Below, piece after piece: positions 1 to 8,231 of a stretch of 37,934 bases of DNA. The first letter of the stretch is position 1. Every line of letters begins with the position of its first letter. The DNA is taken from the NCBI RefSeq assembly GCF_001552675.1, contig NZ_BCRQ01000026.1:1-37934 (forward strand), given 5' to 3'. The position numbers and the translations under genes were made by a program. The stretch comes from Alicyclobacillus sendaiensis NBRC 100866. GTDB taxonomy: Bacteria; Bacillota; Bacilli; Alicyclobacillales; Alicyclobacillaceae. The notes beneath the pieces were generated by a model that saw only the letters and a program-made list of their open reading frames with translations, had not been told where the DNA came from and did no database searches.

Positions 1-26
1 GACACGGACATGGCCTTGCTCCCCCG

Positions 27-55
27 TTGACGCGCACGTAATTTTTCAGTATATT
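27..55 (+). promoter_or_regulatory. sigma-A promoter of the MerR/acyl-CoA operon
   Basis: A TTGACG box (27-32) and a TATATT box (50-55) are separated by exactly 17 bp, which is close to the sigma-A consensus. Transcription would start near 61-63. This places the upstream TTG at 54 inside the -10 box and rules it out as a start codon. The -35 box is part of an imperfect inverted repeat, TTGACG-CGCA-CGTAA (27-41), and a perfect palindrome TTGAGCTCAA lies at 54-63 by the transcription start. Either could be the operator of the MerR protein encoded just downstream; that is inference. Confidence 0.75.
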
Positions 56-95
56 GAGCTCAAATTCTCGTCATCTCGCGGCGAGGTGCATGCCG

Positions 96-503
96 ATGCG
101 CCGCTATTACACCATTCGAGATCTCGCCGACATGTTCGACATCACCCCGCGCACCCTCCGCCACTACGAGGATGTCGGGCTCTTGAAACCCGTGCGCCGG
201 GGTGCAAGGCGCCTCTACAACGAGCGGGATCGCGTCCGGGTCCAGCTCATCCTGCGCGGGCGCCGCCTCGGATTCAGCCTCCCTGAAATCGCCGAGATGC
301 TGGATCTGTACGATGCCGATCCGACCGAAATCACGCAGCTGCGCGAAGTCCTCCGGCGAGGCGACGAAAAACTGCGCCAGGTGGAGGCGCAAATTGCGGA
401 ACTGCAAGCCCTGCACGACGAGCTCATCGCGACGCGAAACCGCCTTCAACGCGTGCTCGACGCCAAGCTGAAACCGCGTCAACCGAAAGGGTGTGACGAT
501 TGA
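96..503 (+). CDS. MerR-family transcriptional regulator
   Basis: A 135-residue DNA-binding regulator, probably controlling itself and the two acyl-CoA genes behind it. The N-terminus is a MerR winged helix-turn-helix (YYTIRDLADMFDITPRTLRHYE, split here at residues about 4-25) followed by the wing RRGARRLYNERD. The C-terminal half is a long amphipathic helix rich in Glu, Arg and Leu, typical of the MerR dimerisation coiled coil. There is no cysteine-rich metal-binding tail. The pattern resembles the GnyR/LiuR-like branch that regulates branched-chain and fatty-acid breakdown. The start is ATG 96, because AGGTG (84-88) is 7 bases upstream and the promoter excludes the earlier TTG; ATG 90 is possible but too close to the ribosome site. 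The stop overlaps the next start by one base. Confidence 0.85.
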   Translation: MRRYYTIRDLADMFDITPRTLRHYEDVGLLKPVRRGARRLYNERDRVRVQLILRGRRLGFSLPEIAEMLDLYDADPTEITQLREVLRRGDEKLRQVEAQIAELQALHDELIATRNRLQRVLDAKLKPRQPKGCDD

Positions 504-2089
504 TGCGCGCGATTTCGTACGCCTATGGGACCAATCATTTCTCGCAGGACATCGTGCTCCAGGACGTGCTCCGCCACTTTTGGCACGACTTCGAGGCGCA
601 TGAGGCGGATCTCACCCGCTTTGGCGCCATCGCCGGCCGCGAAGTGTACGAGACGGTGTATCACGTCGATCACGACGCCCCGCCCGTGCTCGTCCAGCAC
701 AACCTCGACGGCAAGCGCATCGATCGCGCCCGCCTCTCTCCCTCCCACCTCGCCCTGTTGAAAGCGCTTGCCTTTATCAATCGCCCGCCCTACGACGGCG
801 ACTCCTGGCACCACCATTTCGCGTACGGCTACCTCATCGGCGATCCCGGCCTCTACTGCGTGCTCACCATCACCAACCAAGTCGCCTACGCCATTCACAA
901 ATACGCGCCGGAATTCGCCGAATGGAAGGAAGCGCTCCTCTCCGGCCGCGCGTTTGGCGCCACGTGGATGACCGAAGTGCAAGGGGGCAGCGATCTCGGC
1001 GCCAACCAGACCTCCGCCCGCTTCGACGGCGAGGTGTGGCGGCTGTCGGGAGACAAGTACTTCGCGAGTGGCGCCGGCCTCACCGACTACGCCATCGCCA
1101 CCGCGAGGCCACAAGGCGCGCCGAGTGGCCCGAAAGGGCTCGCCCTCTTTCTCGTGCCGCGGCTGCGCAAGGACGGGAGCCTCAATTTCCACGTGCGGCG
1201 CCTGAAGGATAAAAGCGCCACGCGCGCCGTGCCGTCCGGCGAGGTGGAATTTGCCGATACGGAGGCGTTTCTCATCGGCGACCCCCACCTCGGCATCTAT
1301 TACACGCTCGAGAACCTCACCGTGTCGCGGCTCGCCAACGCGGCCGGCGCTATGGGCATCGTGCAGAAGGCGCTTCTCGAGGTCATGCACCGGGTTCGCC
1401 ATCGCCGCAGCTTCGGGCACGCCCTGCACGATCACGCCCTCATTCGGCGCGATCTCACCGACTTCGCCGTCCGCCACGCCGGCGGGCTTGCGCTCACGTT
1501 TCAGGCCATCGACTTATTCGATCAGGCGTGGCACGAGCGCCCGCCGTACAGCCCGAAGTATCACCTCGCACGGTTTTTCACCCATCTTGCCAAGACGCGC
1601 ACCGCGGATCACGCGGCGCACCTCACCGCGATGGCCATGGAACTGTTTGGCGGCCTCGGCTTCCTGGAGGAGTACGCCATCGCCCGCTGGCACCGCGAGG
1701 CCCTCATCACGCCCATCTGGGAAGGGCCGAGCAACATCCAGGCGCTCGACTTCTTGGAGACGCTCTTCAAGCTCGGGCATGGGGACGACGTGATCGCCCA
1801 CATCGCGGCGCCGCTTCGCATCGCACCGAACGCCCATGAAGCGATCGACAGGGTGCGCCAGGAGGTGGCGGCGCTGCGCGCTCTCCCTCGCCCCGAGGCG
1901 GAGTGGCACGCGAAGTCGGTCCTCCGCGCCGTGGCGGATCTCGCGCAGGCATCGAGCCTGTACCGACTCGCCGAAACCGCAGGAGAGCGGTACGAGAAAC
2001 TGGGCCAGCTGTATCTCTCTCATTTTCTCGCCCGCGAGGAGTACCCGTCCTGGGCGTTCTATGATTCGTCCGTTTGGGGGTGGATGTGA
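503..2089 (+). CDS. Acyl-CoA dehydrogenase, AidB-like
   Basis: A 528-residue flavoprotein of the acyl-CoA dehydrogenase family, oxidising an acyl-CoA at the alpha-beta bond with FAD. Visible family marks are the middle-domain motif WMTEVQGGSDLG, SGDKYFASGAG following it, the C-terminal-domain LFGGLGFLEEYAIARWHREA, and IWEGPSNIQALDFLE, which sits where the catalytic-base loop and FAD contacts occur. At over 520 residues it is longer than ordinary short- or medium-chain enzymes (about 380) and fits the AidB-like group with a C-terminal extension. The natural substrate cannot be read from sequence. The ATG overlaps the regulator's stop (TGATG) with AAAGGGTG about 10 bases upstream, so it is translationally coupled. 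The next gene begins one base after its stop. Confidence 0.9.
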   Translation: MRAISYAYGTNHFSQDIVLQDVLRHFWHDFEAHEADLTRFGAIAGREVYETVYHVDHDAPPVLVQHNLDGKRIDRARLSPSHLALLKALAFINRPPYDGDSWHHHFAYGYLIGDPGLYCVLTITNQVAYAIHKYAPEFAEWKEALLSGRAFGATWMTEVQGGSDLGANQTSARFDGEVWRLSGDKYFASGAGLTDYAIATARPQGAPSGPKGLALFLVPRLRKDGSLNFHVRRLKDKSATRAVPSGEVEFADTEAFLIGDPHLGIYYTLENLTVSRLANAAGAMGIVQKALLEVMHRVRHRRSFGHALHDHALIRRDLTDFAVRHAGGLALTFQAIDLFDQAWHERPPYSPKYHLARFFTHLAKTRTADHAAHLTAMAMELFGGLGFLEEYAIARWHREALITPIWEGPSNIQALDFLETLFKLGHGDDVIAHIAAPLRIAPNAHEAIDRVRQEVAALRALPRPEAEWHAKSVLRAVADLAQASSLYRLAETAGERYEKLGQLYLSHFLAREEYPSWAFYDSSVWGWM

Positions 2090-2090
2090 G

Positions 2091-3677
2091 GTGCGCCGGG
2101 GCGTCCTCCATGAAATCCTATTCGACGCAGCGTGGAAACATGGCACCACCGAACTCGTGAGTGATCAAGTTCGCATCACATACGCAGAAGCCTGGGAGCG
2201 CGCTGTGAAGGCGGCTCATGCCATGCAAGCGATGGGCATAGGACGTGGCGACGTGATTGGCATCCTAGACGTCAATTCCCATCAAGCGTTTGAGTTGCAT
2301 TACGCAGCAAGCATGCTGGGGGCCATCGCGCATCCGCTCAACTTCCGCTTGCCTCTGAATCAACTTGTGCACATGGTTCGCCAAGGTCAGGACCGAATCC
2401 TGTTTGCCAACCGCGCGATGGCGTCGGTGGTGAAGGCGCTAAGTCCTCTTGTGCACCACATCGTCTGGCTCGGCGAAGGGCCTGCGGACGATGAAGGTGC
2501 GGCACGAGGGCTCGCGGAGCTGGAGTACGAGGAATTTTTGTCGGGAGCAGAGGCGGGATCGACACCTGACGCTGGCGTGATCGACGCGGATCCCTATTCA
2601 CTGCTTCACACCACGGGCACCACGGGCCACCCGAAGGCCATGCGGTACCGCCACCGCGACATCGTCCAGGCGCCGCTACAGATCGCGCACCACCTTGCCC
2701 TGCATCAGACCGGAGCAAAACTCACCTCAGACGATGTGGTGATGCCGCTCATTCCCTTTTTTCACATCCACGCCTGGGGCGCACCGATTTTCGCTCCCTA
2801 TCTGGGCCTAAAACTTGTCCTACCGGGCAGAGCAACGCCAACGCAGCAGATCCGTCTCATCGAGGCAGAAGGTGTCACTTGGTCGAACATGGTGCCCACC
2901 CAGCTTCTGATGCTGCTCGACGCCATGAACAACGAGGGCAAAAGTGAACTACGGTTCAAGGTCTTGACCGGCGGATCGCAATTACCCTTGGGCCTCGCCT
3001 CGCGGGCTTACGAGGCGGGCATTCGCTACTCCGTGATCTATGGCGGATCGGACCAGCTCTGCGCGGCTGTGACTGTGAGCGCGCATACCGCGGGGTCGCG
3101 GGACAATCTCGAGGCTCTCTCGAGCCGACTCGTCCCCATTCCCATGGTGCGGATGTCCATCCGCGGCGAAGACGGCGGCGAACTGCCCGCAGACGGCCAC
3201 TCAGCGGGGGAACTGTGGGTGGAAAGTCCCTGGCTCCCGGATGGATACGTGGGCGACGAGCCCGCGACAAAAAGTTCCTACGTGGATGGGTGGTTTCGCA
3301 CAGGCGATCTCGCCGTCGCCCACCGAGATGGCACGTTCACAGTCGTCGATCGCGTGAAGGACGCCATCAAAAGCGGGGGAGAATGGATCATTCCTAGCGT
3401 GTTGGAGTCGCTGCTTTCGGAAATCGCCGGCGTCCGCATGGCAGCCGTGATCGGGCGACCAGACGAACGGTGGGGAGAACGCCCGATAGCCATCCTGGCT
3501 GCAGAGGAATCCTTTGACGCGTCGACGGTCAAGCGGCATCTGGAGAAGGCTGTAGAGGATGGCCGCCTGGCCCGCTTCTGGCTTCCGGACGCGATCCACC
3601 TCGTCGACGACCTACCCCTGACAAGTGCCGGCAAGGTGAATAAAGCAGAGCTGCGACTCCGATTCGCAGAAACGTGA
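2091..3677 (+). CDS. AMP-forming acyl-CoA synthetase (ligase)
   Basis: A 528-residue ANL-superfamily enzyme that activates a carboxylic acid with ATP to the acyl-adenylate and then to acyl-CoA, plausibly feeding the dehydrogenase encoded just upstream. The phosphate-binding loop LLHTTGTTGHPKAM lies near residues 171-184. Further on come YGGSDQ (adenine-side motif), GWFRTGDLA (ribose Asp), VKDAIKSGGEWI (hinge) and the C-terminal SAGKVNKAELR carrying the adenylation lysine, so all catalytic motifs are present. The start is GTG 2091, with GGGGGTGG (2076-2083) seven bases upstream and one base after the dehydrogenase stop. A longer open frame reaching back to 1836 only overlaps that gene. The chain length or type of acid used is not determinable here. 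Confidence 0.9.
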   Translation: MRRGVLHEILFDAAWKHGTTELVSDQVRITYAEAWERAVKAAHAMQAMGIGRGDVIGILDVNSHQAFELHYAASMLGAIAHPLNFRLPLNQLVHMVRQGQDRILFANRAMASVVKALSPLVHHIVWLGEGPADDEGAARGLAELEYEEFLSGAEAGSTPDAGVIDADPYSLLHTTGTTGHPKAMRYRHRDIVQAPLQIAHHLALHQTGAKLTSDDVVMPLIPFFHIHAWGAPIFAPYLGLKLVLPGRATPTQQIRLIEAEGVTWSNMVPTQLLMLLDAMNNEGKSELRFKVLTGGSQLPLGLASRAYEAGIRYSVIYGGSDQLCAAVTVSAHTAGSRDNLEALSSRLVPIPMVRMSIRGEDGGELPADGHSAGELWVESPWLPDGYVGDEPATKSSYVDGWFRTGDLAVAHRDGTFTVVDRVKDAIKSGGEWIIPSVLESLLSEIAGVRMAAVIGRPDERWGERPIAILAAEESFDASTVKRHLEKAVEDGRLARFWLPDAIHLVDDLPLTSAGKVNKAELRLRFAET

Positions 3678-3749
3678 GCCGAGTCGAGCGGCGGGCCCCT
3701 GCGCATCGCGCCCGTCGCTCGCACACCCGGCCTTTCCTCCCGACTCGGC
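3678..3749. terminator. Hairpin between convergent acyl-CoA ligase and bioB
   Basis: CGAGCGGCGGGC (3685-3696) pairs with GCCCGTCGCTCG (3710-3721), giving twelve pairs including one G-T. An alternative outer pairing joins GCCGAGTCG (3678-3686) to CGACTCGGC (3741-3749). It lies between two converging genes (stops at 3677 and 3783). There is no clear T-run, so it is a possible bidirectional or factor-assisted terminator, not a textbook intrinsic one. Confidence 0.5.
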
Positions 3750-3782
3750 CCACGCCGTGGCACCACGTTCAACTCCGCATCG

Positions 3783-4781
3783 TCACAGCGCACATTCTTC
3801 AATTTCAAAACCGAGGTCCTCAATCATCGCCCAGTCCTCGGTCGGCGCCTGCCCGGGCGTCGTGAGATAGTCCCCGACGAAAATGGAGTTGGCCGGGTAC
3901 AGGCCGAGCACCTGCAGGCTGCGCAGATTTCGCTCGCGCCCGCCGGCGATGCGGATCTCCTTCGACGGATTCACGAAGCGCATCATGCAGAGCAGCTTCA
4001 GGCAGCGCCGTGGGTCCAGGGTCTCCAAGCCTTCGAGCGGCGTGCCCGGGATGGGGTTCAAGAAGTTGCACGGGATGGAGTCGGCGTCGACATCGCGCAA
4101 CGCAAAGGCCATGTCCACCGCCTCTTCGTCCGATTCGCCCATGCCGAAGATGACCCCCGAGCACGGCGAGATGCCCGCCTGCTTCACGTGCTCCAGCGTT
4201 CGGACGCGATCGTCGTAGCTGTGCGTGGTGCAGATGTCCGCATATCGATCTCGGCTCGTGTTGAGGTTGTGATTGTACCGGTGCACACCGGCTTGGGCGA
4301 GCCGCTCCGCCTGGGCCGGCGTGAGGAGCCCGAGGCAGCAGCAGATCTTGAGCCGCGTCGTGGCGCGAATTTCCTCGACGGCCTCGGCAATGCGCTCCAC
4401 CTCCCGATCCGACGGGCGCCTGCCGCTGATGACGATGCAGTACGTGCCGGCCTTGCGCCGCTCGGCTTCGCGCGCGCCGGCGAGGATCTCCTCCTTCGAC
4501 ACCAGTGGATACTTCGCCACCGGCGCCTTGGAAATGGCGGACTGGGAACAGTACGCGCAGTCCTCGGGGCACATCTTCGACTTGGCGTTGATGATCATGT
4601 TGAGCTTCACTTTCTTGCCAAAGTATCGCTTGCGGATCAAGAAGGCAGCGGCGAGGAGATCCAACAGCTCGTCGTCGCTCGACCGCAGCACGTCGAGGGC
4701 CTCTTGGCGCGTCACGGCGCGCCCGCCGAGGACGCGATGGGCGAGGTCAGCCCAAGAGGTGTAGTCCTTTGTCATCATCAT
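3783..4781 (-). CDS. bioB: Biotin synthase
   Basis: Radical-SAM enzyme that inserts sulfur into dethiobiotin to make biotin, the last step of the pathway. The product is 332 residues, normal for BioB. The [4Fe-4S]/SAM motif CPEDCAYC (Cys 71, 75, 78) is followed by SQS. Later motifs GTYCIVISGRRP, YNHNLNTS, GMGESDEEAVD and IPCNFLNPIPGTPLE are characteristic of BioB. The start is ATG 4781, with GGGGAGGA (4794-4787) five bases before it; three ATGs in a row follow, so the start may be one or two codons later. It is the last gene of the bio operon, 59 bases behind bioD. Unlike the other three bio genes it has the high GC of the surrounding genome (39 of 60 bases in 4321-4380). Confidence 0.97.
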   Translation of the reverse strand: MMMTKDYTSWADLAHRVLGGRAVTRQEALDVLRSSDDELLDLLAAAFLIRKRYFGKKVKLNMIINAKSKMCPEDCAYCSQSAISKAPVAKYPLVSKEEILAGAREAERRKAGTYCIVISGRRPSDREVERIAEAVEEIRATTRLKICCCLGLLTPAQAERLAQAGVHRYNHNLNTSRDRYADICTTHSYDDRVRTLEHVKQAGISPCSGVIFGMGESDEEAVDMAFALRDVDADSIPCNFLNPIPGTPLEGLETLDPRRCLKLLCMMRFVNPSKEIRIAGGRERNLRSLQVLGLYPANSIFVGDYLTTPGQAPTEDWAMIEDLGFEIEECAL

Positions 4782-4840
4782 TGAGATCCTCCCCAAGAAC
4801 AACAAAATGGATTGCGTCCAGCGTGTCGTTGAAGCGGAAG

Positions 4841-5584
4841 TTAATCGCCGGAATACACAGAACCCAAAGACTCAAGCAGTCCGCGGAGATTCACATTCTC
4901 TTCCACAAGACTTCCAATATCCAGATCAGCTGTGAATGAGGGAATATGAGGAAGAGTACCGAATACAGGAACACCGGTTGATTCACGAATATAACTAGCA
5001 TTTGTCTCTTCTAAGAGAACCATGAGACGGCTATCCGTGTCATTTTCGGTGCAGAGGGCGCTACTTCTATTGAACACGACACCAACAACTCGGATATCCT
5101 GGTTCCTGAGATATTCAATGGTTAGGATCGAGTGATTTACCGTCCCTAAACCCGGCCTGGCAACGATGCGAACAGGCAGGTCAAGAGCCCGGATCACATC
5201 GGAAACCCAGGCGTCAGACACGTATGGAACAGCAACCCCTCCTGCCCCTTCCACAAACAACCATTCATGGCGGTTAGATGCCCGTCGGCAGAAGGAAACG
5301 ACATCCTCCATATAAATGTCTACATTGGAAAGCCTCATCGCTAATTGAGGCGCCACAGGCTGAGGGAGAGCACAAAGACAGATGTCCGAGATACTGTCCG
5401 AAACATCGGCCAGGCGCCTTAGCGTCATCGCGTCACCCGCTGGGTCGTCCTTGAGATTTCCACTTTGGATGGGCTTGCACACGCCAACATCGTAACCCCT
5501 TCGACGCAGCGCACGAGCTAAAGCCCCCGTAACCCACGTTTTCCCTACACCTGTATCGGTACCGATGATAAATAGCCCCTTCAT
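4841..5584 (-). CDS. bioD: Dethiobiotin synthetase
   Basis: ATP-dependent enzyme that closes the ureido ring of 7,8-diaminopelargonate with CO2 to give dethiobiotin. The product is 247 residues. The P-loop GTDTGVGKT is at residues 8-16, KPIQSG provides the substrate-side lysine near residue 37, and VEGAGGVAVP is the conserved Mg/ATP loop. All are diagnostic for BioD. The ATG overlaps the stop of bioF by four bases (ATGA), so translation is coupled. Base composition is low for this window (29 of 60 G+C in 5041-5100), matching bioF and bioA but not bioB. Confidence 0.97.
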   Translation of the reverse strand: MKGLFIIGTDTGVGKTWVTGALARALRRRGYDVGVCKPIQSGNLKDDPAGDAMTLRRLADVSDSISDICLCALPQPVAPQLAMRLSNVDIYMEDVVSFCRRASNRHEWLFVEGAGGVAVPYVSDAWVSDVIRALDLPVRIVARPGLGTVNHSILTIEYLRNQDIRVVGVVFNRSSALCTENDTDSRLMVLLEETNASYIRESTGVPVFGTLPHIPSFTADLDIGSLVEENVNLRGLLESLGSVYSGD

Positions 5585-6798
5585 CCCCTTTCACCTCCTT
5601 TGGCAAGACTCGTCACAAAGAAATCGTTGTACGCGGTTTCTTTCCACTCTTCAAATATTTCTAGAACGCGTTCAATGTCAGTCATTTCGTGCGCTGCAGT
5701 CACACATAAACGCAAACGGCACCGCCCTTCAGGGACAGAGGGTGGGCGAATGGCCGGAACGTAGACCCCCTTTTTGAGAAAGAAATCAGACATTGCGATG
5801 GCATGTTGCTCGTCACCCACAATTACAGGCACGATCGTCGTCGATCCATCCAGCACTAGATAACCGAGTTCCCTGATACCCACGCGCAATGCATCGCTAA
5901 GCGAAAGTGCCCTCTCTCGTCGCCACGCCTCATGTTCTGCAATCTTCCGCGCCTTCCGCGCAGCTCCCGCGCATGACGGCGCCAGGCCGGTTGAAAAGAT
6001 GAAAGAACGCGATCGATTGACGAGATAATCAATTAGAATGCGTCTTCCTATCACATACCCCCCTTGTGCCGCGAGGGCTTTTGAAAGTGTCCCAATGACA
6101 ACTATGTCGTCGGCAACAGGTATTCCGAGGGCTTCGAGCGTACCGGCTCCGCGGGTCCCCAATACACCCACACCGTGTGCGTCATCCAGAACGGTCACTG
6201 CTTCGAAGCGACGTGCAACATCAAGTAGATCTCCGATAGGCGCAATATCCCCGTCCATTGAAAATACAGCGTCCGTGACCACAAAGCGCTGGCCTTGACA
6301 ACGCGTCTTACGGAGTAACCAACAAAGATGATCTACATCAGCGTGCCTATAAATTACAACCTTGGAACGTGTCATACGACACCCGTCAATGATACTCGCA
6401 TGATTTAACTCGTCAGAGAAAATGACGTCCTCCGGTTGCGCGAGGGCAGAGATGACACCAACATTGGCGGCGTAGCCTGACGAGAATACCAAACTAGCTT
6501 CTGCACCGTGCCACGATGCTAGCTCCGCCTCCAGCATCACGACTTCCGGGTGATTGCCAGAGATGAGGCGTGACCCAGTAGCTCCTCCGCCATAGCGCAT
6601 AGTCGCTACCTGCGCCGCCTCTCGAACTCTTGGATCGAAGCTCAGCCCTAGATAATCGTTAGAAGCGAAATGCAACGCTTCCTGACCGTTTAACCACATG
6701 CGCGCTCCATGGATGACACTTGATCTTAGGCTACGCTCTCGCCGAGCCTTGCGAAGACGGGCAACTTCGTGCTGAATACGTTCTTCCAATTGTTTCAT
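5581..6798 (-). CDS. bioF: 8-amino-7-oxononanoate synthase
   Basis: PLP enzyme that condenses pimeloyl thioester with alanine to give 8-amino-7-oxononanoate, the first committed step of biotin ring assembly. The product is 405 residues, slightly longer than the usual ~385-390 because of a C-terminal tail. Visible motifs are FASNDYLGLS, GGGATGSRLISGNHP, DELNHASIIDG, VLDDAHGVGVLG (PLP-binding Asp/His) and GTLSKALAAQGGY with the Schiff-base lysine. It overlaps bioA upstream and bioD downstream by four bases each (ATGA). GC is low (27 of 60 in 6361-6420). The alternative 2-amino-3-ketobutyrate CoA ligase is unlikely in this operon context. Confidence 0.95.
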   Translation of the reverse strand: MKQLEERIQHEVARLRKARRERSLRSSVIHGARMWLNGQEALHFASNDYLGLSFDPRVREAAQVATMRYGGGATGSRLISGNHPEVVMLEAELASWHGAEASLVFSSGYAANVGVISALAQPEDVIFSDELNHASIIDGCRMTRSKVVIYRHADVDHLCWLLRKTRCQGQRFVVTDAVFSMDGDIAPIGDLLDVARRFEAVTVLDDAHGVGVLGTRGAGTLEALGIPVADDIVVIGTLSKALAAQGGYVIGRRILIDYLVNRSRSFIFSTGLAPSCAGAARKARKIAEHEAWRRERALSLSDALRVGIRELGYLVLDGSTTIVPVIVGDEQHAIAMSDFFLKKGVYVPAIRPPSVPEGRCRLRLCVTAAHEMTDIERVLEIFEEWKETAYNDFFVTSLAKGGERG

Positions 6799-8150
6799 TT
6801 CCCCGCGACCTCCTTCAATCCGCGTTCAACCGCGTCGCAGAGAATGGATGTCATTTCCTGAATCTCATCCACGGTGGACGCCAGCGGAGGCATAAACACA
6901 ACAACGTCTCCAAGAGGTCTCAAAAGCATTCCTAGCTCCCTAGCTTTCCAGCAGACGCGCCACCCCGCCCTTGTAGTCAACGGAAACGGACGTTTCGTCT
7001 CGCGGTCTTCCACCAGCTCAATTCCAATCATCAATCCGGCTTGCCGAATGTCACCAACGTTCGGATGATCGCGCAGCGCGTTCAAACGCATTGAGACAAT
7101 GTGGGCTACTTGCCTCACATGGTCGATCAGCCGATTTTTCTCTATCAGATCTAGGTTTGCTAGTGCACAAGCACATCCAAGTTGATTGCCGGTGTATGAA
7201 TGACCGTGATAGAGTGCCTTGAACTCCTCATACTCTCCGTAAAACGCTGCGTAAATTCGTTCTGTTGTCAGCGTTGCTGCAACTGGCAAGTACCCTCCCG
7301 TCAACCCTTTGCCAATTGTCAAGATGTCGGGCGAAACTCCATCATGTTCACAAGCCCACATGCGTCCAGTTCTTGCGAATCCTGTTGCCACCTCGTCAAC
7401 GATAAGCAAGACGTTATAGGCGTCGCAAAGTGCCCGCAGTCCCTTTAAGAAGCCCTTTGGCGCCGGAACAATTCCGCCTGCGCCCTGCACTGGTTCGACA
7501 ATGAGCGCCGCAATTTGGTCAGCTTCCCTCTGAAACAGTTCCTCGACAGCGTGAAGTGCTCCGAGAGCCGGATCAGAGCTTATGTACGGATTGCGATAGC
7601 TGTTAGGAAAAGGGATCTTATAAGTCTGAAACAAGAGCGGCGCGTAACGCGCATGAAAGATCTCAATATCCCCCACCGAGACAGCACCTATCGTGTCTCC
7701 ATGGTAGCCGTCACACATGGTTACAAATTTACTCTTTGAACACGTTCCTTTATTCTGCCAAAACTGATACGCCATCTTAAGTGCGATCTCCACAGCCTCC
7801 GCGCCGGAATCCGAGAAAAAGACTTTTGTTAAACCCGTAGGCGCAATCTTAGCGAGTCGTTCTGCGAGGAGTATGGCCGGAACATTAGCTTGGCCGAGAA
7901 GTGTTGAATGAGCGATATCCTCTAATTGTCGCCGAATAGCGTCATCTAGCTCAGGAATCCTGTGTCCGTGTACGTTAAGCCATAGAGACGAAACACCGTC
8001 CCAGTACACATTGCCATCTACGTCGATGAGTCTGCGACCCTCTCCTCGTGCGATGATGACGGGGCGGTGGTCGAAATAGTCCTTCATCTGCGTAAATGGA
8101 TTCCATAGATACTTTTTGTTTTTTTCCACCAAATCACTATACACGTGCAT
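6795..8150 (-). CDS. bioA: Adenosylmethionine-8-amino-7-oxononanoate aminotransferase
   Basis: Class III PLP aminotransferase that converts 8-amino-7-oxononanoate to 7,8-diaminopelargonate using S-adenosylmethionine or lysine as amino donor. The product is 451 residues. Marks are the N-terminal LWNPFTQMKDY typical of BioA, DSGAEAVEIALKMA, CDGYHGDTIGAVSVGD, LLIVDEVATGFARTG (PLP Asp), TIGKGLTGGYLPVAAT (Schiff-base lysine) and HGHSYTGN. The start is ATG 8150 with GAGGGTGG six bases upstream. An open frame continues to 8330, but the promoter at 8203-8231 lies inside it, so the longer start is not used. This is the first gene of the operon. GC is low (30 of 60 in 7801-7860). Confidence 0.95.
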   Translation of the reverse strand: MHVYSDLVEKNKKYLWNPFTQMKDYFDHRPVIIARGEGRRLIDVDGNVYWDGVSSLWLNVHGHRIPELDDAIRRQLEDIAHSTLLGQANVPAILLAERLAKIAPTGLTKVFFSDSGAEAVEIALKMAYQFWQNKGTCSKSKFVTMCDGYHGDTIGAVSVGDIEIFHARYAPLLFQTYKIPFPNSYRNPYISSDPALGALHAVEELFQREADQIAALIVEPVQGAGGIVPAPKGFLKGLRALCDAYNVLLIVDEVATGFARTGRMWACEHDGVSPDILTIGKGLTGGYLPVAATLTTERIYAAFYGEYEEFKALYHGHSYTGNQLGCACALANLDLIEKNRLIDHVRQVAHIVSMRLNALRDHPNVGDIRQAGLMIGIELVEDRETKRPFPLTTRAGWRVCWKARELGMLLRPLGDVVVFMPPLASTVDEIQEMTSILCDAVERGLKEVAGK

Positions 8151-8172
8151 ACGCCACCCTCTTGTCCACGAA

Positions 8173-8204
8173 TCGTCAACTCTTAAATCTTTTCCAGTTA
8201 ACAT
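8173..8204 (-). promoter_or_regulatory. Candidate BirA operator
   Basis: On the minus strand ATGTTAACT (8204-8196), a 14-bp spacer, then AGTTGACGA (8181-8173). The BirA sites known in Bacillus-type genomes are TTGTTAACC and GGTTAACAA half-sites 14-16 bp apart, so both half-sites and the spacing fit with a few mismatches. It starts inside the -10 box and covers the transcription start, the classic place for biotin-dependent repression. Confidence 0.65.
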
Positions 8205-8231
8205 ATTAGTCGAATGAGTGCTCTTTGTGAA
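8203..8231 (-). promoter_or_regulatory. bioA operon promoter
   Basis: TTCACA (8231-8226) and TAATAT (8208-8203) are separated by 17 bp on the minus strand. The start point would be about 8196, some 45 bases before the bioA ATG. It overlaps the candidate BirA operator. Confidence 0.7.

Noticed and set aside
54-95. N-terminal extension of the MerR regulator starting at TTG 54
   Set aside because: The TTG lies within the -10 box of the promoter and lacks a ribosome site. The extra residues do not look like the family.
479-1477. A 332-codon minus-strand frame opposite the acyl-CoA dehydrogenase
   Set aside because: A mirror frame of a GC-rich gene, with no motifs, no ribosome site and no place in an operon.
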